This document shows, piece after piece, positions 9,355 through 15,924 of a stretch of DNA of 64,000 nucleotides. Every line of letters starts with the position of its first letter. Within the stretch, counting starts at the first letter, position 1. This stretch comes from Vicinamibacteria bacterium. Its GTDB lineage: Bacteria; Acidobacteriota; Vicinamibacteria; Fen-336. Position numbers and translations under genes: made by a program. The stretch covers positions 1 to 64,000 of the forward strand of contig JAMQGV010000026.1 of NCBI GenBank assembly GCA_025994075.1, in the 5' to 3' direction. The notes beneath the pieces are model-generated. The model ran no database searches. It had not been told where the DNA came from and saw nothing but the letters and a program-made list of their open reading frames with translations.

Positions 9355-9878
9355 CGAGGGTCTTCCTGGGGGGATCGCGCGAGATCACTCGCCTGCCGCC
9401 CGAGGTGCGAGCCCGCCTCGACACGATCGTGAAGAAGGGGTTCGAGGTCGTCGTGGGCGACGCCAACGGGGTCGACAAGGCCTTCCAGCGTCACCTCGTG
9501 GAACTCGGCCACCAGGCCGTCATCGTGGTCCACATGGCGGGCCAGTGCCGAAACAACCTCGGCGCCTGGCCGGCACGAGAGGTGCCTGCGCCGCGTGGTG
9601 CCCGCGGCTTCGACCACTACGCGACCAAGGACCGGGCCATGGCCGAACTCGCGGACTACGGCCTGATGGTCTGGGACGGCAAGAGCCGAGGCACGTTCAC
9701 GAACGCCGTCAACCTGTGCCGGATCGGCAAGATCGCCGTCGTTTGGGTTGCCCCGCTGTCGGCATTCCAGACGGTCCGGTCTCGCCGGGACCTCGAAACG
9801 CTCGCCGCGGCCGGGGAGCCCGCGAAGGCCGCGACCTTCGCTGCCGCCCTGCAGGTCGAGCTACCCAGGGCCGTCTGA
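9351..9878 (+). CDS. SLOG-superfamily protein (YspA/DprA-like Rossmann fold)
   Basis: This 175-residue protein has a nucleotide-binding Rossmann-like SLOG fold. It opens with TRVFLGGSREI, then VVVGDANGVDKAFQ, which is the paired glycine and acidic pattern of this superfamily. Later come MAGQCRNN and a DHYATKDRAMAELADYGLM segment followed by a Gly-rich SRGT turn. SLOG proteins bind or cleave nucleotides such as cytokinin-type monophosphates, or sense signalling nucleotides in conflict systems. It is translationally coupled to the upstream phosphoribosyltransferase. The pair could make and sense a modified nucleotide, which is an inference. Confidence 0.8.
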   Translation: MTRVFLGGSREITRLPPEVRARLDTIVKKGFEVVVGDANGVDKAFQRHLVELGHQAVIVVHMAGQCRNNLGAWPAREVPAPRGARGFDHYATKDRAMAELADYGLMVWDGKSRGTFTNAVNLCRIGKIAVVWVAPLSAFQTVRSRRDLETLAAAGEPAKAATFAAALQVELPRAV

Positions 9879-9945
9879 CTCCGCGACGACGGTCAACGCC
9901 GCGCGCGCCTGCTGTTCTCGAGATCCTTCCCACGACTCCATATCC

Positions 9946-10578
9946 TCAGGCTCGGCTGCCCTCCTCGAAGAACACCATGTCGATGACCTTGGCCCGCGTG
10001 TACGTCAGGCTCGTGGGCTCGCCCGTCTCGTACGCCAAGGTCGGCTCCCGGTAGCGATCCACCTCCGAGGAGTGGCGGCGGTAGAACTCGCCGATGGCGG
10101 TCAGGCTCTTGGCGCCGAAAGTCCACACCTTGAACCCACGCTTGAAGTAAGTGTCGAAGGCCGGAACAGCGCCGCAGGTACCGAGCAGGATCTTGGTGAC
10201 CAGCGTGTCCGAGGCGTCGCCGCCGAGCGCTCTTCGGAGGCGGCGAGCCGTCTCGAGGATCATCGGCGTCCCCTCGGCGTACTGGTCGACGTCCATGCCC
10301 CACATCGTGCGGGGGGCGCTCGCGATCTCCTGGATCACCCGCTGGAGATACCTGGCACTGTGCTGAAGCAGGTCCGTCGAGCCCCGGAACATCCCCCAAC
10401 TCGCCAGGTAGAACCCGAGCTGGAGGCAGGAGGTCTGCATCTGGTCGCGCGCGACCAGGCGCCGCGGCTCGTCGCGGAAGGACTGGAAGTAGTTGAAGCA
10501 GTAGTCGAATGACGCATAGCGGGCCTCGGGCGTCCGGCTCCGCAGGTACCTCTCGGCGTTCCTGGCAATGCTCACCAT
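9946..10578 (-). CDS. conserved protein of unknown function, linked to Nmad3
   Basis: The protein is 210 residues from ATG 10578, which has a GGAGGGG ribosome site. It has no signal peptide or membrane segment and looks mostly alpha-helical. Notable segments are SFDYCFNYFQSF, CLQLGFYLASWGMFRGS, and a C-terminal stretch ending in MVFFEEG. I recall that proteins with the YLASWGM-RGS segment recur in many bacteria as hypothetical proteins, but I know of no function. It follows the Nmad3 gene by 10 bases on the same strand, so it is probably its operon partner. Confidence 0.75.
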   Translation of the reverse strand: MVSIARNAERYLRSRTPEARYASFDYCFNYFQSFRDEPRRLVARDQMQTSCLQLGFYLASWGMFRGSTDLLQHSARYLQRVIQEIASAPRTMWGMDVDQYAEGTPMILETARRLRRALGGDASDTLVTKILLGTCGAVPAFDTYFKRGFKVWTFGAKSLTAIGEFYRRHSSEVDRYREPTLAYETGEPTSLTYTRAKVIDMVFFEEGSRA

Positions 10579-10588
10579 CGTCCCCTCC

Positions 10589-11440
10589 TCACGCCTGGCC
10601 CAGCAGCTTCGCGAGCCAAGGCACGACTTCCGGGTACTCGTCGAGGTCCAACACGGACTCCTGTCCGCGGGCGACGACCTGGAGGTGAACGGCGTCACGT
10701 GCGCGCGCTGGCGTCCAGCGCTCGTTGGCGTCGTGGTAGGTCAGCGCCCGGCGACCGCGAGGCCGGAAGGCGGCCGGCAGGAGCCATTCGGACGGCCCCC
10801 GAGCGTCGGGGCTTGTGAGCCGGCGCTGCGGCGAGGCCGAATCGAAAACTCCTGCGCCGAGTCCGCGGAGGACCGGGCGGCCGGGTAATGAGAGGTTCGC
10901 ATCCGCCACGTAGAGCGTGTTCGTTGGATCTGCAGAGCGGTTCCAGTGCGGATGGTCGGAAGCCCACGCGAGCCTCGCTGCACGCTCCGCCCTCGCACGG
11001 TCGACCTCGACCACCTCGCCCACCTGCAGCCAGCCCCAGACGTGATGTTCCGGCGGCCCTGCCCACCCCAGGTCGTCATCGACGCTCCGGAAGAGTCCCC
11101 AGAAGAGGAACACGTCGCCCGCGCCCACCTGCTGTTTCCGCAAGTGACCCTGCGCGATCCCGCACTGACCCAGCGACGGGCGCCAGCCGGCCGCTCGCGG
11201 GCGTGCCTCGTGCCGCAGATCGGGGTCGAGGTGGGCACGATAGTCCGCTCGCACGCGGCCGCGGCTCAGCCGGGCGACGAGGTCGCCGACGTTCCGCCCG
11301 TTCCAAGAGAGGTCGGAGTACCTCGCGGGCGAACGCCGGTCCGGGATCGGCAGCGAGAGCATCGAGCCATCCGGGAAGATCGGACTCGGGCACCCGCCGC
11401 TGCCCGAATCGAACCCCTTGCGGCTGAGGATCAGCCGCAT
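10589..11440 (-). CDS. Nmad3-like (nucleotide modification associated domain 3) protein
   Basis: The protein is 283 residues from ATG 11440. The opening MRLILSRKGFDSGSGG, followed by SPIFPDGSMLSLPIP, is the conserved start of the Nmad3 family. A HLDPDL segment, AQGHLRKQQVGAGDVFLFWG, and WGWLQVGEVVE also fit. Nmad domains were named from their association with hypermodified-base systems in phages and bacteria; their biochemical activity is not settled. The start overlaps the end of the broken Nmad2 gene upstream, which suggests an ancestral Nmad2-Nmad3 operon linked to DNA modification. Confidence 0.75.
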   Translation of the reverse strand: MRLILSRKGFDSGSGGCPSPIFPDGSMLSLPIPDRRSPARYSDLSWNGRNVGDLVARLSRGRVRADYRAHLDPDLRHEARPRAAGWRPSLGQCGIAQGHLRKQQVGAGDVFLFWGLFRSVDDDLGWAGPPEHHVWGWLQVGEVVEVDRARAERAARLAWASDHPHWNRSADPTNTLYVADANLSLPGRPVLRGLGAGVFDSASPQRRLTSPDARGPSEWLLPAAFRPRGRRALTYHDANERWTPARARDAVHLQVVARGQESVLDLDEYPEVVPWLAKLLGQA

Positions 11441-11965
11441 CGACCTCGCGGCTCGGACCACGAGTTCTCGTCGACGGGTTCCGACCCCGGGCGGAGCCCG
11501 TCGCCGGTCCCATGGGGGCTACGTCGCGAACGGACGCTCCTCCGCCCCCAAACCCCCAACGGCCATCGTCGCGGCCGACCGTGAACGCCCTGCGGCAAGG
11601 AGTCGAGGAAGGCCACCAGGTCGGGAACCGCCGCCTGCGCGAACACGCGGTGACCGCGAGCGGGCATCCCCACCCCGTGGAACTCCGGCCATTCGCGCGC
11701 GGCGTCCCCGTAGTAGGCGAAGCGATGGCTGACGAGAGCGTTCCGCCCGCCCAGGTCGGTGCGCTTGGTGACCGGGTTCTCCTGGTCGCGAGCGTCGTCC
11801 CAGTGGCACGAAGAAACCTGCCGGAATCTCCCGTTCGCCAGCGGCTCGTAGCAGTTGTCGCCGCGACGCTGGAGAACGTCGTCCGGGCACCACGGCGTGG
11901 TCGCTTCGACCTGAAGCGGGAATCGCGCCAGTAGTGGCACTCTGCCACGGCCTGACGCCGCGCCT
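11431..11965 (-). pseudogene. Nmad2-like gene, 5'-truncated and frameshifted
   Basis: On the minus strand, a segment HYWRDSRFRSKRP near 11940 is followed, after a frameshift, by RRGDNCYEPLANGRF, DLGGRNALVSHRFAYYGD and MPARGHRVF. These match in order the middle and C-terminal parts of Nmad2 proteins as I remember them. The N-terminal third is missing; a matching N-terminal piece is found at 4889-4961. The frame ends in a TGA that overlaps the Nmad3 start. The upstream boundary joins directly to a fragment resembling the restriction Mod gene. This copy cannot make a full protein. Confidence 0.6.
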
Positions 11966-12010
11966 TGACTCCCAGCTGCTTCGCACGAGCCTCGCCGTAA
12001 CGGTCCCGGG

Positions 12011-12078
12011 CGTTCATCCGGGTCTTGAGGACCGGGATGCCGGAGGCACTCCGGGCGTCGGCGCGATTGAAGTCGAGG
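12011..12078 (-). pseudogene. fragment similar to the type III Mod C-terminus
   Basis: The minus-strand frame reads DFNRADA, then IPVLKTRMNA. The intact Mod gene in this window has AFNYDAH, then IPVLKARMNA. At the DNA level 12011-12040 and 16353-16382 agree at 29 of 30 bases. No complete domain is left. A 20-base piece of it, ending GCGCCGACGC, recurs at about 4850-4870 next to the helicase copy, so it marks a rearrangement joint. Confidence 0.5.
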
Positions 12079-12084
12079 GCCGGG

Positions 12085-12294
12085 TCACCGGCCCGCGGTT
12101 TTCCGGGCCCCTTTCTTCTTCGGTACCGCCTGAGCTTCTGCAGGCTCGGGCCGGTACTCCCCCGTGAAGTAGGTCCCGGTCTGAACAAGACGGCCGTCCT
12201 CGTCCGTGACGGTCTCCCGGCACCACGTGGCTGCCGGGTCGTCATCCGCGACCACTCGTCCCTGGTTGTCCATGAACGTGCGCTTGGTGGGCAC
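12085..12294 (-). CDS. small protein of unknown function
   Basis: This 69-residue frame starts at GTG 12294 behind a good GAGGA ribosome site. The N-terminal 50 residues are acidic and contain aromatic and Gly turns (TFMDNQGRVV, WCRETVTDEDGRLVQTGTYF), and a Lys-rich tail follows. The pattern suggests one or two short beta-hairpins. I do not recognise the family. It lies between the DUF3696 module and the Mod fragment, on the same strand as both. Confidence 0.5.
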   Translation of the reverse strand: MPTKRTFMDNQGRVVADDDPAATWCRETVTDEDGRLVQTGTYFTGEYRPEPAEAQAVPKKKGARKTAGR

Positions 12295-12346
12295 TTGCTT
12301 CCTCGGTCCTTCCGCATGTCTTCGCGCTGGAGGCCGCGTTCGTAGC

Positions 12347-13276
12347 TCAGTCGAGGTGCCTATTGAACACTGCCACGACGACTCGGTCGAGTGACGTTGC
12401 GTTGAAGTAGATCCTGTCGATATGCCGTCGGATCTTGGTGTGCCAATCGCAGGTGATCGTCTTGCCGTTGATCACGACGTCTCGCTGCTTCATCGCGGCA
12501 GTGTGGCGCTTCGTATTGCCACTCTCGCCGCTAGCATCAATGCCATGTGCGCCGAACCGTGCTTGCTTGACAGATGCGGGATCGGCTGTTCCCAGGATCT
12601 CCCTGGCATGGTCGTTCAGGACGGCCAGGTGCCTGGTGACCTTCTCCCGAACGGTCCCGTACGCTTCATCGAAACTGCCGAAGTGCGTCCCCTCCCGAAC
12701 GAAGATGATTCCAGGAAATGCGAATCGGGCATTCTCGAAGTAGGCTTCCTCATCGAGTCCCTCGATGGCAGGCACCGAACGAAAGAAAGCCAACACGTCG
12801 GACACGTTCGCGATGAAGTGAACGTCGACGCTAGAGCCGTCGGCGTAGGTAAGCGCCAAAACGCCCGAGCGGCCCTTCTCGGGAGATAGGCACGCGGTCG
12901 CGTGACCTGCCCGGTTCTGGTGTCCAGCCGCGGCCATCGACGCGCCCGCGGCAGCGCCGTCGGGCAGTACCGGCATGAGGGATAGATCGGGACCGTCCCA
13001 GGCTGAATCCCAATCGGGCGTCCGGCCCAGTACGACCTGGAACGCCAGGGCTACCTCGCGATCCACGCCAAGTGCTGGATCGAAGAGCCACTCGTAGAGC
13101 CGGCTTGGCCCGACCAGTTCCTCCCAGATCGTCGAGAGCTTCCCTACGGGGTGGGGTCGAACGCTCTCTACGGTCACGACCAGATCCGCGAACGCCTGCG
13201 ACGCCTGCTCTGCGCCACCGGACGCCGCATCCCGCAGCGTCACCTCGTCGATCAGGAAGCGGAAGGCGTCAGCCAC
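12347..13276 (-). CDS. third gene of the DUF262-ATPase module, function unknown
   Basis: This 309-residue soluble protein starts at GTG 13276, 8 bases inside the end of the ATPase gene. Most of the sequence is unfamiliar. The last 60 residues have the run GKTITCDWHTKIRRHIDRIYF, then VVVAVFNRHL. The order His-x-Lys, Arg-Ile-Tyr-Phe and a terminal His-Leu is similar to the end of RelE-type toxins and of several defence-associated unknown proteins. An effector role is therefore conceivable but unproven. The three genes DUF262, ATPase and this one overlap in a row and must be co-expressed. Confidence 0.75.
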   Translation of the reverse strand: MADAFRFLIDEVTLRDAASGGAEQASQAFADLVVTVESVRPHPVGKLSTIWEELVGPSRLYEWLFDPALGVDREVALAFQVVLGRTPDWDSAWDGPDLSLMPVLPDGAAAGASMAAAGHQNRAGHATACLSPEKGRSGVLALTYADGSSVDVHFIANVSDVLAFFRSVPAIEGLDEEAYFENARFAFPGIIFVREGTHFGSFDEAYGTVREKVTRHLAVLNDHAREILGTADPASVKQARFGAHGIDASGESGNTKRHTAAMKQRDVVINGKTITCDWHTKIRRHIDRIYFNATSLDRVVVAVFNRHLD

Positions 13277-14351
13277 GGCGGCGAGCCTTCAGGATCGCCG
13301 CCAAGTCCTTCTCGGACTGATCGAAGAAGTCGGCCGGTGCAGCGGTCAGAGAACCGCGCGCGGAGATGCCGATTCTCTGAACGGCCACCCCGTCATCGGT
13401 ACAGGAGAAGAACTGGACAGCGATGTCCTCAGGGCGGAGCGGGCTGCCCGAGACCGCCGCCACCCGCAAGCCGTTGAGGAAATGATCGCTATGGGTCTCC
13501 ACGACGACCTGGACGCCTGACGCCGCCACTCCAGCAAGGAACTGGGCCACCCCAGACTGAGCCTTCGGATGCAAGTGCGCCTCAGGGTTCTCTATCAGGA
13601 TCATGGACCCCGGCGAAGCGACAAGCCCCGCAACAACGATCGGCAGGGCGTAGCTCACTCCGAAGCCGATGTTCTGCGGCCGCAACCACTCCGTTGCCTG
13701 GCCAGTGCGTCGGAGCCTCACCGTAGCCGCGCTAAGGTTCGGGAAGGCCTGAGCTCGGAGTTCGATGCCGGGGACCAGTTCTTGCAGCCACGCCTCTACC
13801 TGCTTGGGCAGGATGGGCGGCGCAACGTCACCGTTGCGTCCTGGATGACAGACGCTTTCCCGCACAGGCAGTCGCCCGCCTCGCAGTTCGAGGACTTGAG
13901 CGACGTACTCTCCCTTGACGCCGAGGTTCACGGTGTCACTTGGCACCGATTCGAGAGGTTGGAGATCGCGCGGCCCGAGTCGCTCGGCCTCGAGATAGAG
14001 CAGTTGCTGAATTCCTGTCGGCGCTTGATCAGGACGCTCATCGACCCGGAGGGCGAGCGCATCGTCGGTGTCTGCCGAGAAGCGCCAGTGCGCCGAGCCC
14101 CACGAGCCTTCGGCTGACACGCCCATCGTGGGGGCCCGGAGGACATCGAGTGCCTGGCCGAGATGCAAGTCAAGAGGTCCATTCAGAGCGACGGAGCCAG
14201 TTCCGCTACTGGCAAGGTGTGCAAGAAGGATGGCCTGCACGAACGAACTCTTGCCGGCCCCGTTGACCCCGCAGAGCACGGTCATCGGCGCAAGTTCCAA
14301 GCGGTGCCCGGTGAGGCACTTGTAACCCGTGACTGTGAAGGTGCTGATCAC
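13269..14351 (-). CDS. AAA ATPase with DUF3696 (OLD/RecF-like)
   Basis: This 360-residue protein is an ABC-type ATPase without membrane parts. Walker A is GVNGAGKSS near residues 28-36. An ABC-signature-like IGFGVSYALP follows, then Walker B SMILIENPEAHLHPKAQ with the usual glutamate, and the switch His in VETHSDHFLN. The C-terminal FFDQSEKDL is the DUF3696 mark. This class includes the ATPase parts of several anti-phage systems (OLD, Septu-like), where it couples nucleic-acid sensing to a nuclease. Its start overlaps the stop of the DUF262 gene (ATGA) and its end overlaps the next gene. Confidence 0.87.
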   Translation of the reverse strand: MISTFTVTGYKCLTGHRLELAPMTVLCGVNGAGKSSFVQAILLAHLASSGTGSVALNGPLDLHLGQALDVLRAPTMGVSAEGSWGSAHWRFSADTDDALALRVDERPDQAPTGIQQLLYLEAERLGPRDLQPLESVPSDTVNLGVKGEYVAQVLELRGGRLPVRESVCHPGRNGDVAPPILPKQVEAWLQELVPGIELRAQAFPNLSAATVRLRRTGQATEWLRPQNIGFGVSYALPIVVAGLVASPGSMILIENPEAHLHPKAQSGVAQFLAGVAASGVQVVVETHSDHFLNGLRVAAVSGSPLRPEDIAVQFFSCTDDGVAVQRIGISARGSLTAAPADFFDQSEKDLAAILKARRRG

Positions 14352-15703
14352 CGGGCGTGCTCCTTGACGATTCGTAGTGCCACATCGAATCGCCTACGCA
14401 CATTGCGCGCATCACCTGTCGAAACAGTGATCGAGTCGTTGTAGTCGCGCTCACGCATCGCTTCTCGAGTCGACTCGACGATCCGAGACCTTGACTCGCC
14501 TACCGCCCGCTCGTCGGCCACCCTCAGCGCAAAGCCCCACGATTCGAAGAGGGGCTTGTTGAAAGGGAAGAGGCGATCGTTGTCAGCGGGCCATTTTCGA
14601 AACGCGTGAGCACCGAACACCTGATGGGCGTTGCGCATCGCACGCTCGAACTCCGTTCGTAGGTTGTCGAGTGCGTGTTCGGGAACTGCCGTTTCGTCAT
14701 CTAGTTGTCGAGCGGCCTGCATGAGGAAGGCGTCCATCGTTGAATCCTGAGGGTAGAGAGCAACATCCCCGAGCATCGCAAACGCAAGATAGCGAAGGAT
14801 CACTTCGCGGTCTGCCATCCGGCGGTGGTGATGAACCTTTGGAGGCACTGCCAGCAGGAAGGGCTCTGATTCCGCCAACGACTTCAGGAACTTGCGACTA
14901 CGCGTCCGCATCATGCTGTGTCGGATTTCCTGGGCGTTGAGGGGACTTCCCCCCGTGTTGATGCGCTTGAAGATGTCGAACTTGACCTGCTCGGGAGTCT
15001 GGGGATCGATGACGTTGGCGGTGATCTGGGTCTGATTCAGGCGCCGACGCCACTGGGGATCGAGTTCCTCGAAGAAGCAGCGATCCGCACTGCCCCTTGC
15101 TTGGGGAGTCTTCAAGGTCTCAACCTGAAGGTATTCAAGCGCCTTTAAGGTCAGGGGGAACTCGCCTGTCACGAACGCCTGAATCGTGCTCAAACGCTGG
15201 ACGCCATCAACGACACTCAGGTTGCCTTGGTGATCCGCCGAAAAGTAGAAGGCCGGTAGTGGAATTCGCAGCAGCACCGACTCGATAAGGCGGACCCTCT
15301 GGGTAGCGCTCCATACGCGGTTGCGCTGAAAATCGGGCGCCAAGTCGATTCCGCCATCAGCGATCTCGTCGAGAATCTGCTTGAGCGAAAAGGACTTCGG
15401 GTCAACTCTGATCTTGTCTGGGTCGTAGGGGCGCACGGGGGGCTCGACATCAACCTCCTCCTCGACGCCTGTCGCTCCCTCCTCGTCGGCCTCCTCGATT
15501 GATGCGTAGCTGTCACGAGGCCAAGCTGTACCGAACACGTTGCGGACCAGAGTCTTGCCGTGAACTTCGGCAAGGGCCGCCCGAACCGCATCCTCATTTC
15601 GCCCGAGGAAGACAGCTATCGAGCGGACGGCGACCGGGTCGGAGCGGACTGCGGCAGCAGTATGGTCTGCAAACGTCTCTCCTGACTCCGTGTCCACAAT
15701 CAC
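14348..15703 (-). CDS. DUF262 (GmrS/ParB-like) protein
   Basis: This 451-residue protein starts at GTG 15703. After a variable 100-residue N-terminus it has the DUF262 core: PDFQRNRVWSATQRVRLIESVL, IPLPAFYFS, the DGVQRLSTI motif, and DIFKRINTGGSPLNAQEIRHSMM. DUF262 is the ParB/Srx-like NTPase half of the GmrSD type IV restriction enzymes. The DUF1524 His-Me nuclease half of GmrSD is not seen here, so the nuclease function, if any, must come from a partner. It heads the three-gene module with the DUF3696 ATPase. A 221-base gap separates it from the Mod gene upstream. Confidence 0.87.
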   Translation of the reverse strand: MIVDTESGETFADHTAAAVRSDPVAVRSIAVFLGRNEDAVRAALAEVHGKTLVRNVFGTAWPRDSYASIEEADEEGATGVEEEVDVEPPVRPYDPDKIRVDPKSFSLKQILDEIADGGIDLAPDFQRNRVWSATQRVRLIESVLLRIPLPAFYFSADHQGNLSVVDGVQRLSTIQAFVTGEFPLTLKALEYLQVETLKTPQARGSADRCFFEELDPQWRRRLNQTQITANVIDPQTPEQVKFDIFKRINTGGSPLNAQEIRHSMMRTRSRKFLKSLAESEPFLLAVPPKVHHHRRMADREVILRYLAFAMLGDVALYPQDSTMDAFLMQAARQLDDETAVPEHALDNLRTEFERAMRNAHQVFGAHAFRKWPADNDRLFPFNKPLFESWGFALRVADERAVGESRSRIVESTREAMRERDYNDSITVSTGDARNVRRRFDVALRIVKEHAR

Positions 15704-15924
15704 AAGTTATCCCTCGCGTCAGGTTGCTCAGTTGCCAGGCCGACCTTGCCCATCGATCCTCTATGCAGTCGGCCGTCCGCGATTGTAGGCGGCTCCGCGG
15801 ACGGAGTGAACAGCCCAGGAGAGCGGCGCGCCCTCGCGCGGTCCGATTGGCTCGGTCACGAAGACCCGGCTGTGGCGGGTCCGTCTGGCGCGCCTGCGTA
15901 GCCTACCTCCGACGTCGTCGACAC

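Noticed and set aside
3586..12346. An integron cassette array
   Set aside because: Small, mixed, promoter-poor genes and toxin-antitoxin pieces suggested it, but I find no repeated attC-like sites with GTT-RRRY cores, and genes lie on both strands.
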